Source: Klebsormidium nitens
Lineage: Eukaryota > Streptophyta > Klebsormidiophyceae > Klebsormidiales > Klebsormidiaceae
Assembly (NCBI GenBank): GCA_000708835.1
Contig: DF237153.1
Location: forward strand, 31,227-95,226
Direction of reading: 5' to 3'
DNA length: 64,000 bases
Part shown: in pieces, positions 1 to 10,800 of the stretch
Numbering within the stretch: the first letter of the stretch is position 1
Layout of the letters: each line of letters starts with the position of its first letter
The notes under the pieces: generated by a model
The model's database searches: none
What the model was told of the DNA's origin: nothing
The model's input: the letters and a program-made list of their open reading frames with translations, nothing else
Position numbers and translations under genes: made by a program

Positions 1-1152
1 ACGCCCCTGCGTCCAACCCAAACAGTGCACTCCCCACGCACCCCCCTTGTTCCAGCGGCAGCACCCAAGGCGCGCCGTTGGTCACCTCCCGCGCGAACGA
101 ACGGCTGTCGTCAAAGGCCGTGAAGATGGCTTCTCCATTCTGCCACCAGCCGCTCATGGAACGGGTCTCCTCCAGGAACGCCATATCATGATCACGGCAC
201 CCCCTCCGGCCGCAGAGGCACCGAAAGCTGCCCATGTGGTCGACCTTGACGAGCCGTGGGACGTTAGTGAGGCCCCGTTCCGTCGCGGAGACTTCCAGAA
301 GGCGGCCACTAGAGGCGTCGAGCAGGGCACAAGAAAGAGGCCGGGAGCAACAGCAATCGGGGGGATCTTGCTCCGACGGAGTTCCGACAGGACCGCCAGC
401 GTGCCGAGCTCCCGTGGACTTGGCCCCTCCTCGAGCGTTCTCTTGACACCCCGCCTCGAAAGGGCGGCCGCCTTGGACTCGCGGCAGTACGGACACGAGG
501 CGAGGTCCCTCCTCTGGACGAAGAACTGGTAGCCGCCCTCGCTCGCCTCCTCCCCTGACCGTACCTCTCGAAGCTCCTTCGTACCAGGGAAGGCTTCGTA
601 CTTGGTGAAGAGCTCCTCCTGAGGAACAGGGCACCCGCTCGCGCTCGAGACAAAGGGGCGTCCAACTTCATACTCGGCATTCACGCACCGCAGGCACAGA
701 AGGTGCCTTCCTCCGCCCCGGCAAATGAGTGCCCCGCCCCGATTTCGTTTCCTCTCCCAGATGAAAGGATTGCACCCTCGAGCGTAGACGGCCCCCTTTC
801 CGCCACAGGTGCGCCCAAGGCACGTCGAGCCGAAACCGCCCCGTGCAAAAGCTCCGGCAGGCCGCAGGCTGAAAGCGAGCCCGTAATCAAACGCAAAGTC
901 GACGGCCCCTCGCTTGGCCGCATAGGAAGCGTGCCCTCCCCTCACGCCCCCAGCATTTGGCAGGGGCGGGACGGCAGCCGGGACGCTCTTGATGTCGCTG
1001 AAGAGCGGGGCCGGGCCCTCGAAGTGGACCGCTGCGCAGCTCCTGACGGTTTGACCGGCCTTCAGGAACTCGTGTAGACGCTCTGAGGCTGCTGGCGTGG
1101 TCGAGGCAAGTAGAATGCTGCTCGTAGCTTCTGATGGTTTTGCAAGGTCCAT
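1..1152 (-). pseudogene. Cysteine-rich protein, partial, with apparent frameshift
   Basis: I do not recognise the family. The minus-strand reading starts at the ATG at 1152 (MDLAKPSEAT...). It is cysteine-rich in the middle, with segments CLGRTC, ICRGGGRHLLCLRC and a later SCPYCRES, which looks like zinc coordination (RING- or treble-clef-like), though no family signature is complete. This frame stays open to a stop at 154. From about position 360 leftward, however, a different frame carries the protein-like sequence (ALLDASSGRLLEVSATERG, then VDHMGSFRCLCGRRGCRDHD, then MSGWWQNGEAIFTAFDD) and runs open off the window edge. The switch falls beside a run of six G at 359-364, so a one-base indel (assembly error or real mutation) is the simplest explanation. 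A short intron is the alternative. The 3' end lies outside the window. The start is uncertain, because the frame is also open upstream of 1152. Confidence 0.45.
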
Positions 1153-1359
1153 CCTGATTGACAGAGAAACGGGAGAATCTGACGGTTGAAACACCTGGCA
1201 GTTTTCGATCTCCCTAAGTCTAAACACACCCAATTTGATTGCACAGTTGTGAGTAGGATAGCTTCCTCAATCCCTAAGTATGTTTGACCCATTCAGAGCC
1301 TCTTGCAGAAGTCCTCTGCGGCTCCGGTGTCTAGGGTCACGAACAATCCGTTCCCACGG

Positions 1360-1530
1360 CGTGCTTGATGGACCCGGCATACCCACAAAGATGTACCAAA
1401 AAACGCCCAATAGATTCTTATATGTAATACGTCTTTTCTTGGTACAGGGTGATTTTTGTGCCCGACGGCTGGATTTCCGTTTCAAGGGGCGAGTCCGGCC
1501 ATGCCCTGCAACATGCACAAAAGAACGTTG
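1360..1530. repeat. Solitary copy of TGTACC hairpin repeat
   Basis: An isolated copy of the repeat that forms the array at 2430-3690. A 55-bp core at 1392-1446 begins TGTACCAAAAAACGCCC and ends TTTCTTGGTACA, so its ends are imperfect inverted repeats. It is followed by the family's spacer motif, a GGGGCGAGTCCGGCCATG-like stretch. No coding capacity is evident. Confidence 0.7.
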
Positions 1531-1606
1531 CGCGATGGATGTCTGCCAGCAGCGGTATCGCGCTTGAGGCGCTTGATCTAACTCGGAGTTCACAAGCTTA
1601 AGGCAA

Positions 1607-2074
1607 ATGCATGAGTCTAAAAGGTCATCTGGACGGATGGAACAAGGCAAGTCGCCGAAATCAACGTGTCGCTTTCTGCCACTGCCTCTCTGTAGAAATC
1701 TGTTTGGCATCGACCGCAAAAGCGACCTGGACAAGGACGACTATCTGAAGAGGTGCCGATTCGTGTCGGGTGTTGTCATGGGAAGCGGCTGGGATTTGAA
1801 GCATCACATAGACCTGCTCGCGTTTAATCAGACCTTTTGGCCCCACTGGCAGGCTTTACATGCAGAATTCCAAAAGAGCGGGGGTTTCGAAGACCCCGAG
1901 TGGCCCATCTACAACCTCAACGACAACACGCTCTGCTTCGAAAGGTTCAAGAACAACGGAGAACCGATTCAAAGAATGGAGACATCAAAGACCTTCTACA
2001 AGCCAGGCCGGGCGCAGATGCTTGGCAAGGACGCGCGTAAGGGGAGTTCGGGGAGTCCAGCTAACGTTGTTTAG
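1607..2074 (+). CDS. Unrecognised coding segment, probably one exon
   Basis: I do not recognise this protein. The open frame from the ATG at 1607 gives 155 residues. The part from about 1690 to 2036 looks coding by composition: acidic, aromatic-rich segments such as DLDKDDYLKRC, WDLKHHIDLLAF, FWPHWQALHAEF and EWPIYNLNDNTLCFERF. A pyrimidine tract ending CTCTCTGTAG just before position 1692 could be a splice acceptor, so the ATG at 1607 may not be the real start. The last residues before the stop at 2072-2074 are low in information and may be intron. It lies between copies of the TGTACC hairpin repeat and is followed by the assembly gap, so it could be a remnant of a host gene or part of a mobile element. 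No partner exon could be assigned. Confidence 0.3.
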   Translation: MHESKRSSGRMEQGKSPKSTCRFLPLPLCRNLFGIDRKSDLDKDDYLKRCRFVSGVVMGSGWDLKHHIDLLAFNQTFWPHWQALHAEFQKSGGFEDPEWPIYNLNDNTLCFERFKNNGEPIQRMETSKTFYKPGRAQMLGKDARKGSSGSPANVV

Positions 2075-2429
2075 ATGCTCACGTTATCAGAGAAGACAAG
2101 TCCGAGTCGTCATTCCGGACGGCATAGACTTAAAGATCTGGACATGTGAAATATGAGGCCGGCTCGAAACTTATCATGGCAAAATTGCTGGTCGCTGAAA
2201 GGATTCACGTTCTTGTGCGATACACCAACGTGTCATGAAGAAACTACCCAAACACATGCGCCAGACAATCAACGCACAATGAACATGCATCAGATTGTCT
2301 GCATGCACTGGAGGCATTAAAGGCCCTGCATGAGCATCCGAACCTCCAACAGGCTTTGATTGATCTGATGGGTCCGAAGCTGACGGTACTCACTTTTACT
2401 TCTTCAACGTGGGGCCGATCGCTGGCGGC
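2075..2429. other. Non-coding stretch before repeat array
   Basis: I see no gene here. The sequence is ordinary mixed-composition DNA, rich in stops in all frames. Confidence 0.4.
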
Positions 2430-3690
2430 TGTGTCTTGCAGCTGAGTGTTGATGCGTCATGGGACGGGCCGCCCAGCCATACCCTGCAAGGTGGTGACCA
2501 GAAGGNNNNNNNNNNNNNNNNNNNNNNNNNNNNNNNNNNNNNNNNNNNNNNNNNNNNNNNNNNNNNNNNNNNNNNNNNNNNNNNNNNNNNNNNNNNNNNN
2601 NNNNNNNNNNNNNNNNNNNNNNNNNNNNNNNNNNNNNNNNNNNNNNNNNNNNNNNNNNNNNNNNNNNNNNNNNNNNNNNNNNNNNNNNNNNNNNNNNNNN
2701 NNNNNNNNNNNNNNNNNNNNNNNNNNNNNNNNNNNNNNNNNNNNNNNNNNNNNNNNNNNNNNNNNNNNNNNNNNNNNNNNNNNNNNNNNNNNNNNNNNNN
2801 NNNNNNNNNNNNNNNNNNNNNNNNNNNNNNNNNNNNNNNNNNNNNNNNNNNNNNNNNNNNNNNNNNNNNNNNNNNNNNNNNNNNNNNNNNNNNNNNNNNN
2901 NNNNNNNNNNNNNNNNNNNNNNNNNNNNNNNNNNNNNNNNNNNNAGATTCTTAAGAATGAATACATCTTTTCTTAGTACAGCCCCATCGTGTGCCGGATG
3001 GTCGAATCCCCTGCGCTTGATGGGCCAGCCCGGCCATACCCCCAAAGATGTACCAGGAAACGCCCATTAGTTTCTTAGAAAGTAATATAGCATTTCGTGG
3101 TACACTCGACTTCTGCGCTGGATTTTTGGGATCCAGTTTTAAGGGGCGAGCCCGGCCATACCCCCAAAGATGTACCAGAAAACGCCCAATAGATTCTTAG
3201 AAAGGAATTCAGCATTTCGTGGTACACTCGACGTGTGCGCCAATAGCTAGTAGAATCTTAAATGCCGATGGTGCGCTGGATAGCTCGCATTCCGTTCGAG
3301 GGGCTGCAAGCCCAGCCATGCTCTATAGGATGTACCAAAAAACGCCCAATAGATTCTTTAGAAAGTAATGCAGCATTTCTTGGTACACCCCGATTGTGCA
3401 ATGGATGGCTGGCATTCCGACGCTTGAGGGGCTGCAACTTGCCCACCCATGCCTTACAGTATGAACCAAAGAACGCCCAATAGATTCATCAGTCCTGACT
3501 GTGCGCTGGATGGCCGGAATTCCTTTGAGGGGCTGCAAGCCCGGCCATGCCCTGCGGGATGTACCAGGAAATGCCCATTAGATTCTTTAAAAGTAACACA
3601 TGGTTTCTTGGTACATTCGGATCTGCGCTGGATGGCTAGCATCAGCACACGCTTAAGGGGCTGCAAGGCCGGCCATGCCTTGCAGGATGC
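2430..3690. repeat. Tandem array of TGTACC hairpin repeat (contains assembly gap)
   Basis: At least five further copies of one unit are visible. Left cores start near 3049, 3171, 3331, 3462 (mutated to TGAACC) and 3560. Each unit has a core of about 55-57 bp beginning TGTACCA(A/G)(A/G)AAACGCCC and containing ATAGATTCTTA. Most cores end TTTC(T/G)TGGTACA, so they can fold into a hairpin. The spacer contains GAGGGGCTGCAAGCCCGGCCATGCC. Spacing varies from about 98 to 160 bp, so the array is degenerate. Half-units flank the run of N at 2506-2944, which suggests the gap was left by assembly of this array. Short frames here read the repeat on both strands and are not genes. Confidence 0.8.
2506..2944. 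other. Assembly gap (run of N)
   Basis: 439 undetermined bases, inside the hairpin-repeat array. Confidence 1.
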
Positions 3691-4525
3691 ATCTCCACTT
3701 TGCTTCGGTACTGATAACTCGATCGATAACACCAAGTACAACCCGGCTGACAGACTGACAGCTTATAACTCCTACAGCCATACAGCTCGACTCTCCAAGT
3801 GAAAGCGACAAGTTGATCGAAAGCAAAACCAATGCCGCATTGCTTACCTCTTGCTCGAAAAAAGACACGCTTACTTCCGCCTTCCAGCTCGCTGTGGCCG
3901 GGCCGCACAAATGCAGCCCTCCGCGGCCACGAGTCAGCCAGTTGCCAGTGGCAAGTACAAGCCCATACTGACTGCAACTCCGACTTGGCGGCGCATAGCT
4001 TATGGGTGTCAGGGCCGAACCGGGCACTTTCTGTGCATTTCAGCCGAATCACAGATCGACGGCGCTCGGATAAACCCTGGCCATCGGACGGCGATGAGAG
4101 TTGGGTGGAATTTGAGACTCGCGCCGCGCCCCCAGTTTCGGATGAGCTGGCGAGTCGCGGCCGGCCGCGTCCGTCCGACGCGCGGCCGCGACGAACGTAC
4201 TGTTCGTTCCGTCCGCGTCTCCTTGCATTCCGCTCAAATCTAAGTCAGACTCAGACTCGGACTCCAGTGACTTAGACTCAGAGCTCTGCTTGCCGATTCT
4301 CAGCTGCAAATTGAAGAAAGGAAAATTGAAACCAATGCAGCAGCTAGGACCCTATGCAATTGCGCCTCCTGACAGTGAAAGCGCAGCATTGACGGTGTCC
4401 TGTGCCAGTATCCCCTCAGACAGTGGTCCATCGGGGCTTTTGTGGTGGAAATATGAGTCCAAGCACCACCACACCATACCGCCAACACTGGTCAAGTTGC
4501 AGGGATTTGTTTTCCTGATGCCACA
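3691..4525. other. Intergenic, no gene seen
   Basis: Several open frames overlap on both strands, but none shows protein-like composition. The TCAGACTCAGACTCGGACTC stretch near 4243-4264 is simple sequence, which accounts for an SDSESD-type run in one frame. It is presumably upstream sequence of the F-box gene. Confidence 0.45.
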
Positions 4526-5718
4526 ATGAAGGGTGCTGAAATGCATTGGGGAAGGCCTTTTCTGTCCATCAACAGTCTCCCTGATGCAGTTCTTGTCCAT
4601 ATACTCTCCCAGGCACCCAAACTTCAGGACTTTTACAATTTTCGAAGGGTTTGTAGGAGCTGGCGCGTGTTGTCCTCCCAGATTGAATGCCTTCATTTCA
4701 AGCGGCTGAATGGGAGCAAGTGGGCCAACACCACTCCCTTGTTGAAGCAGCTGCCAGCACTCAAAGAGCTGCATTGGGGGTCAGCAATTGAGCCCGAGCT
4801 TTCTGATCTGAGCAAGAACCTCGTCAATCTGCAGATCCTTTCGATGTGGAGGTTGACAGGGGAATCGCTGACGAGGCCTGAGTGGGCGTTTCAGCGGCTT
4901 GTCTCGTTGACAGTTACGGTTTTGAGAATGACGGTGGAAGAGTTAGAGACTCTGCTCAAACGGTGTCCAGTCTTGGAGGACCTCTCCATCGGTCGTTCCA
5001 TTCTGCAGAAATGATGGAGCAGAATGGCGGATTGGAGGTTGCTTCACCATCATTGAAGAGGTTGGCAATGGAGACCAATGGTGTCCAGAACCTGTTTCAT
5101 GCAAAGATAAGGGCGCCTGAGCTGAGGGAGTTGTCCCTTCCCTCCTTCAAAAGCATTCACCTCAAGGAACATCAACTTCAGAAGCTTACCCTTTCCACAG
5201 ACGGCGTCAACATGCCTTACAAAGACCGCCTGTCTCTTGAAAACATTCGTGGCCTTGTAGTCAAGGTGCATCGAACCCCGCAAATGGACTGGGACGCTGC
5301 CTTGAAGAATACCATCGACCACTTTCCATCACTCAGCAGTCTCGTCTTCGAGTACAGTGGCAGTTCTGAGTGCTGGCCTGAGCAGCAGATGGTTCCCGTG
5401 ACACGATTTGCTACCATGCTCATGAATCTGACAAGCCTCACTTTGATAGCACCAATGCTAGTGATTCTGCGAGTGATTTCTCCACCTAGGTGCACGGAAT
5501 CCGGGCACAGACTCCCTAGACTTGTCAGACTAGAGTGCGGCGTTCCGCACCCAATGACGGATAGTTGCTTCAACGCCTTGGAGTGGCTGTTGATAAATGC
5601 CCCGTTGCTCAGAATTCTGGTTCTGAAAGCAAGGAGCAACTTGCTCGGGAAGGCAACTTTGACCAGAGTTCTTGCGCTCCAAAGAGAACACCCTCTACTC
5701 AACATCAGCTTCCAATGA
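4526..5718 (+). pseudogene. F-box / leucine-rich-repeat protein with a frame break
   Basis: Probably a substrate adaptor of an SCF (Skp1-Cullin-F-box) ubiquitin ligase. The first frame from the ATG at 4526 holds an F-box of about 40 residues (LPDAVLVHILSQAPKLQDFY, then FRRVCRSWRVLSSQIECLHF). LRR-like segments follow (LKELHWG, LVNLQILSMWRLTGE, LKRCPVLEDLSIG). This frame stops at 5012-5014. The homologous continuation runs in another frame from about 5008 (EMMEQNGGLEVASPSLKRLA, later LRELSLPSF, LEWLLINAPLLRILVL) to the stop at 5716-5718. No plausible intron joins them, because the segment before the break is conserved LRR signature. A one-base indel, either sequencing error or a pseudogenising mutation, fits best. 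Read across the break, the product would be about 400 residues, a normal length for this family. No introns are evident. Confidence 0.75.
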
Positions 5719-7825
5719 TAGGCTCTAAGGTAAGGAGATCAGATTCGCAACATTTCAGCACCCTAGCTTATATTTTGCGCATTCATGGTCTTGACACAGT
5801 TGTTGCAACAAGAGATGGAGAGGTCGGTTGACTGCGTATTTTTTGCTTTCTAACCGTGCTCCAATCCGATTGTTTCGCATGTTGCGGAAGAGAGATGCAG
5901 CCAGAGGCACCTGTTTGGGTAGGTTTTCCTTCGCGGGTGTACTGCCCGGTTTCGCAAGATGATGTCGCAGTTTGACCTCAGAACGAGGTAGTAAGTGCGC
6001 TTCCAGAGCTTTACACCCAAAGAAGGTTAGGTGCTTCAAGTGTACCTTTTGGCCCTCCAAACACTGAAAGCAAATCACTGACTACGGGGGTTGTTTTTGC
6101 AGGAGAGAATGTTCTCGGAGGCTGAGTACGCATTGTGCCATCGCATGACGCGCTAAACTGCCACACTTATCACCAATACGACTGCACGACCATTTGGCTC
6201 AGGAGTCAGGCTACACTTCTAGCTTCTTTCGCAACCTGTTGCTCAACTATGGTAATCAGGAACGACAGGCCCTCAATTCGCTATAACAGCTATGGCCCTC
6301 TTGTCACTGAACTTTGAGTCGCACCAGGCACATCTTACTTTTTCTGAACTGCATCAGACGCTTTAAAATTGGTCACTGGGCGCCGCAGTCTAATTGAATT
6401 GGTATAGATCATGCATGTACATATGTGCATCTTCATTTCAAGCCAAGATTACATGAAGATCGAGTTGCAATGAATCGAACATACCAACGGGCGGCCTGCG
6501 CTATAGTATCATAGAATAGGCTCTAGAGCTGCAGCCTGCCATATGTTCATGCGCGCGCGCACGGTTGCATATGATACCATGGCCAAATTTTTCCATCTAA
6601 CGACACGTATGGGCATGCTGGCGACCGTATATAGCTGTGACGCGCCACCTTGCCACGTACCCGCTGCCCGAGGCACCGAGGGCCCCTAGCAAATTCCAAT
6701 TACGAAATCCTTAGTACTTTCAACCGTCCAGATCAAATGATTTATAAAATTTCCTGGCAAGTCCATGCTCGAACGTACGTAGGATCGATATCCATGAAGC
6801 ACAACTAGCTAGATATGTTGACATTGACCTGCATGTTGCTGTGGTCAACACCGCGCGGCCTGCATTCAAGGCCATGAGGTGTGCATCATGATAGATGAAT
6901 GTTCACTGCACTCAAATGAACGTACGCTGGCCCTGCTATCGACTTGCAACTTGGAGGTGTTTTGGCGATCGTCATGGGAGATGCAATGCGCGAGCTTACC
7001 AAACCCGACCCGCCTCTCAGGCCGAATCGCGAATGTGACTGACCCTTGAAGAGCTTCTAGAAGGCCATATCGGCTTTAGCTTGTTCAACATCAGCATTGA
7101 TCGTCGACAAGGCTACACTCCGCTTCTCAACAATGCAGGGGTAAACCAGCTCTACCGCACATGTGCAGTGAAAATATTCCCGTGTTGCTCTCCAAACATT
7201 GCCAGACCTTGTATTATGCACAACGTGCAACTCCACGGGGAGACAACCGTTCCTGCAGATTGCTCTTTAGGAACTCTTTGATGTGTGCCTATGCACACGC
7301 TCTACGAGTCAATTATCTACTACCTCGGGTGCGGCACCCAACCGTGCAACCCCGCCTGTCCTGCCGTTAATTGTTCTAACTTTTGTACAATCATCCGTAA
7401 CCTTTGTATACAGGTTCGAAGGCTCGTTGCAAGCATTAATAGGTACCGAACTGGGCACCCATGCACAACGACCCTCGTTATAGACTCAGCTTGTCCCGCG
7501 AGAGGGGCCGGGTCGGCTTCTCTGAAAAGTTGCCTAACGTGCAGCCTGAACATATCACCACAGGCAACCCCGGTCTCTCTTCATACAGCTGTCCTTCCCC
7601 GCAGTCCGGAATGAGCCCTTCGACTCACGTCCACTTCTCCCTGCAAGGTTCTGGTCTCCAATCACGAACCAGTCAACGCTCAACTAATCATTATCAGAGG
7701 AGAGTGCCTCATCAGAGGAGAGTGCCTCCTCCTCGCACCCATCTTCGAAGGTGGTATCCCTTTGTACCAGATCAGCTCAAGATGCTGCTCAGAAATATCT
7801 ACAACTCGTTGTTTGGATGTGAACC
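5719..7825. other. Intergenic, no gene seen
   Basis: About 2.1 kb without convincing coding sequence. 6400-6900 is rich in CATG/TGCA-type short palindromes and has a short GCGCGCGCGC run near 6551. The frames between 7081 and 7829 overlap one another and lack protein-like composition. Confidence 0.45.
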
Positions 7826-10800
7826 TTAGCCTCCCCGACTCCTTGCGCCTGCCCCGGTAAACCCCCGGGACATGGACCGCCGGTTGCCCTCCTGCCATTC
7901 TTTGATCGCGCTCCGGATAATCAGGTTCGGCGTGAGAAGCAGGTTTGTCACAGGCACATTGGTGAGCGGCGACGTGCGCTTGCGCTGGAACCACCGCGCG
8001 ATCTCGGCCCGCTCGTACGTGTTGCCGTCGGCAGCCACGACGGGATCTTCCATGATGTCCTGCACGCGCGCACCGTACTTAGGGGTTAGGCTAGGTTAGG
8101 AGTCAGGTTAGAAGTTAGGTTAGGTTAGGTTTCAACGATGAAACTTCTTAGAAAGAAGTCTCGGGTCGGCCCTCCCTCTTAGCCCAGGGAGACGGAAAGT
8201 CCTCTCGTTGTCTTGGGGGCTGACGGGCTTTTGCCCCAAACTAAAGAACACAATCTGCATTATGAAGTACGAAGACCTTGGATGTGAAGTCACAAGATTC
8301 GTTGGTCGCAGAAATCAAAAACGAATTTTGGCAGTTCGATTTCTGCAGTCAAGGAAAAGTCAAGCTTCTCGAAGCTTTTCTCCCGGGGAAAGGCAAGAGG
8401 AGTCGAGAAGCGATTGACGTGCCATGCGACTGGTGACAGCCGGCAGCGCCAGCCCCCTTTGCAGTGTTAAGGAAACCAACTCGAGCAGCACAATTAGAAC
8501 TCGATTCCACGTAGGGGAAAAGCCAAACCAAACTGAACTTCTGTCGGCCGTCCTTCACTCCCAACTCAAAAAATGTTCTTCAAAGAAGCTCCGCCGGCTG
8601 AACGAATCCAAGAAATAGCTGAAGACCATAAAATTCCGGACCCGTGAAAACGCCACTGAATCTGGTGAACAACCCCGGTTTCACATGTTGCTCCGAACCG
8701 TTCGCAAAAGTAGATCTTGGAAAGGTTTGCGGGGACTTACATGGCTGATGGGGCACAAGAAAATGCTGGGCACAACGTCCTCTTCCCCGGTCGCTTCTGG
8801 AGTCGCCCCCTGGTTGAGCCCCTGGCTGGCCTCCCGGGCGGCCGCTTCCATGGCCAGGGTACGCGCCGCCTCTAGTACCGGCAGAACCTCTTTCTCCAGG
8901 TCGGGCCGGTCGCGGCGCCGGATCTCGGCGCACTTGAGGCCCAGGTTGGCGATCTGCAGAGTGGGAAATGTTGTGGGTGGTCGCCGGTTGGACGGCGGTT
9001 GAGGACGGATTGAAACGAGTCGGGTAATATCGCATTAAAGAACCGCCGGGAACCTTTGACAAATTCCAGAACTCTTTTGAGGGTTTAGGACATGCGACAT
9101 CGGATTGATTGTTGAGGCAGGAGCGGCGACTTGCAGAACGCCAAACCCGGATTTCACAGGGTATCAGCAAGTTCCTAACCCGCCGACTCGACTTTAATCA
9201 GGCGGCGGCAAAACAACTGAAAAGACTGCAGAGAGATTGGTACAGCTGCTGCGGCAATGACAGGCCCTCCGAAAGCAGAAAGCGCGCGATAGATAATCAA
9301 CCCGAAAACAGTGAAACTTCTTCCCATCACTCACCCCCGTCACTACGCACAGGTTTCGATACCCAGGCGATCGCATCTAAAGAAACGACTCACCTTGGTC
9401 GCCACCTCTTCCGGCCAGCTCCCCGCCGTTTGGTCGACGACTGGCAGGACGTTTCCTTCGTCAAGGGCGTCCTCGACGGCGCCCACGATTCCTAGGGGCG
9501 GCCGGTTGGTGAGGAGCTGGAGGAGGCATATGCCGAACGCGTAGACGTCGCTCTTCTGGTTGAACGTGCCTTTCTGCTGGTACTCTGCGGCAAAGGAAAA
9601 GGGAGTGAATGTGGGTTCCCGGGGCGAGAAGCGAAGGCGAGCAGATTTTCAACTTTGATGCGGAATGGTTGAGAAAGCCACCTTCGCCAGTCTTACCCCG
9701 ATGGTTGCGTTTCCTCATCAAAACGGCTGCATTGTCGGACAGACTCGTTATCACGGAATTCACCAATGCCTTCCATAGCAACTCACCATGGACTGGTTTC
9801 TGCTGGCGCTACACTTACATTCGAGAACAATACACACGAAGGCAGATGGACAATGTAACTCTTCGAACCGAGTCCAGATGCGGACAGCAAAAGCACCTGC
9901 TTCCATCCGACAAGCATGTACAGACCTCACGACAGACCCGGATGCGCAGGAACCGTACCTGGATCTATATACATGGGGGTCCCTTGTGGGCTGGAGTCGA
10001 AAATTGACGTCTGCGCCTGCCTGCCTCCACCACGCCGCCGCGTCATGCCCGTGAACGTCGCGGTCGCGAGCTCGGGTGCCACGCTGGCAATGCCGACGTC
10101 ACCCAGCTTGGAGGTCAGGTTCTGGTCGAGCAGGATGTTGGAGGGTTTCAGGTCCTTGTGGATGATGCTGGGGCGGGAAGTGTGCATGTACAGGAGGGCG
10201 ACCGCGACCTGCAACGAGAAGGAGGTTGGGTTAAAAGCGGTCAGGGGAAGGTTAGAGGTAGTTTAGAGGTTTTATTGGACGGGTTAGACCAGCAAGTTCA
10301 ATGAGCTGGGTGCCTCCATTGAAGGATGGGTCGAATATTCGCGCTTGAGTTTCAAGACTTGGTTGGTCAAAAGTGGCTGTTAAGTATCTGTAAATTGACC
10401 TCCGGCAACGTCTTTGGTTCTCGAACTCTGCGAGCCCTGCACGTCTTTCCCCAATGTAGAACCTAACTAGACAACAATTGACGAGCTTCCGCTATATTGT
10501 TCATGGACAGCAGACGAATACGTAGGGCCTCACCTCGAAGGCGATCCTGATCCTGGTGAACCAGGGCAGCGCCGCCGAGTCGCCCTTCCTGGCGAGGCGG
10601 TCTTCCAGCGACCCGTTGGCGCAGTACTCGTAGACGAGGCAGCCGCGCTCGGGGCAGCAGCCCATGAGCATCACGATGTGCGGGTGGCGCAGGCCGCTCA
10701 AAATCTCCACCTCGCGCTTGAACTCGTCGGGCCCCTGCGAAAGAGAGTAAGGAACCGTCATTAAGTCACCTAAGACCGCATGAAAAAGCGCTTGAGAGAG

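Noticed and set aside
154-532. Overlapping plus-strand frames at 47-532 and 234-446
   Set aside because: They are antisense shadows of the GC-rich cysteine-rich gene, which reads with protein-like composition only on the minus strand.
2404-3045. Open frames of 169-213 codons across 2404-3045
   Set aside because: They consist mostly of the run of N. The remainder is hairpin repeat.
8078-8130. Telomere-like GGTTA tract as a chromosome-end remnant
   Set aside because: Too short and degenerate, not the plant TTTAGGG unit, and it lies inside an intron of an intact gene.
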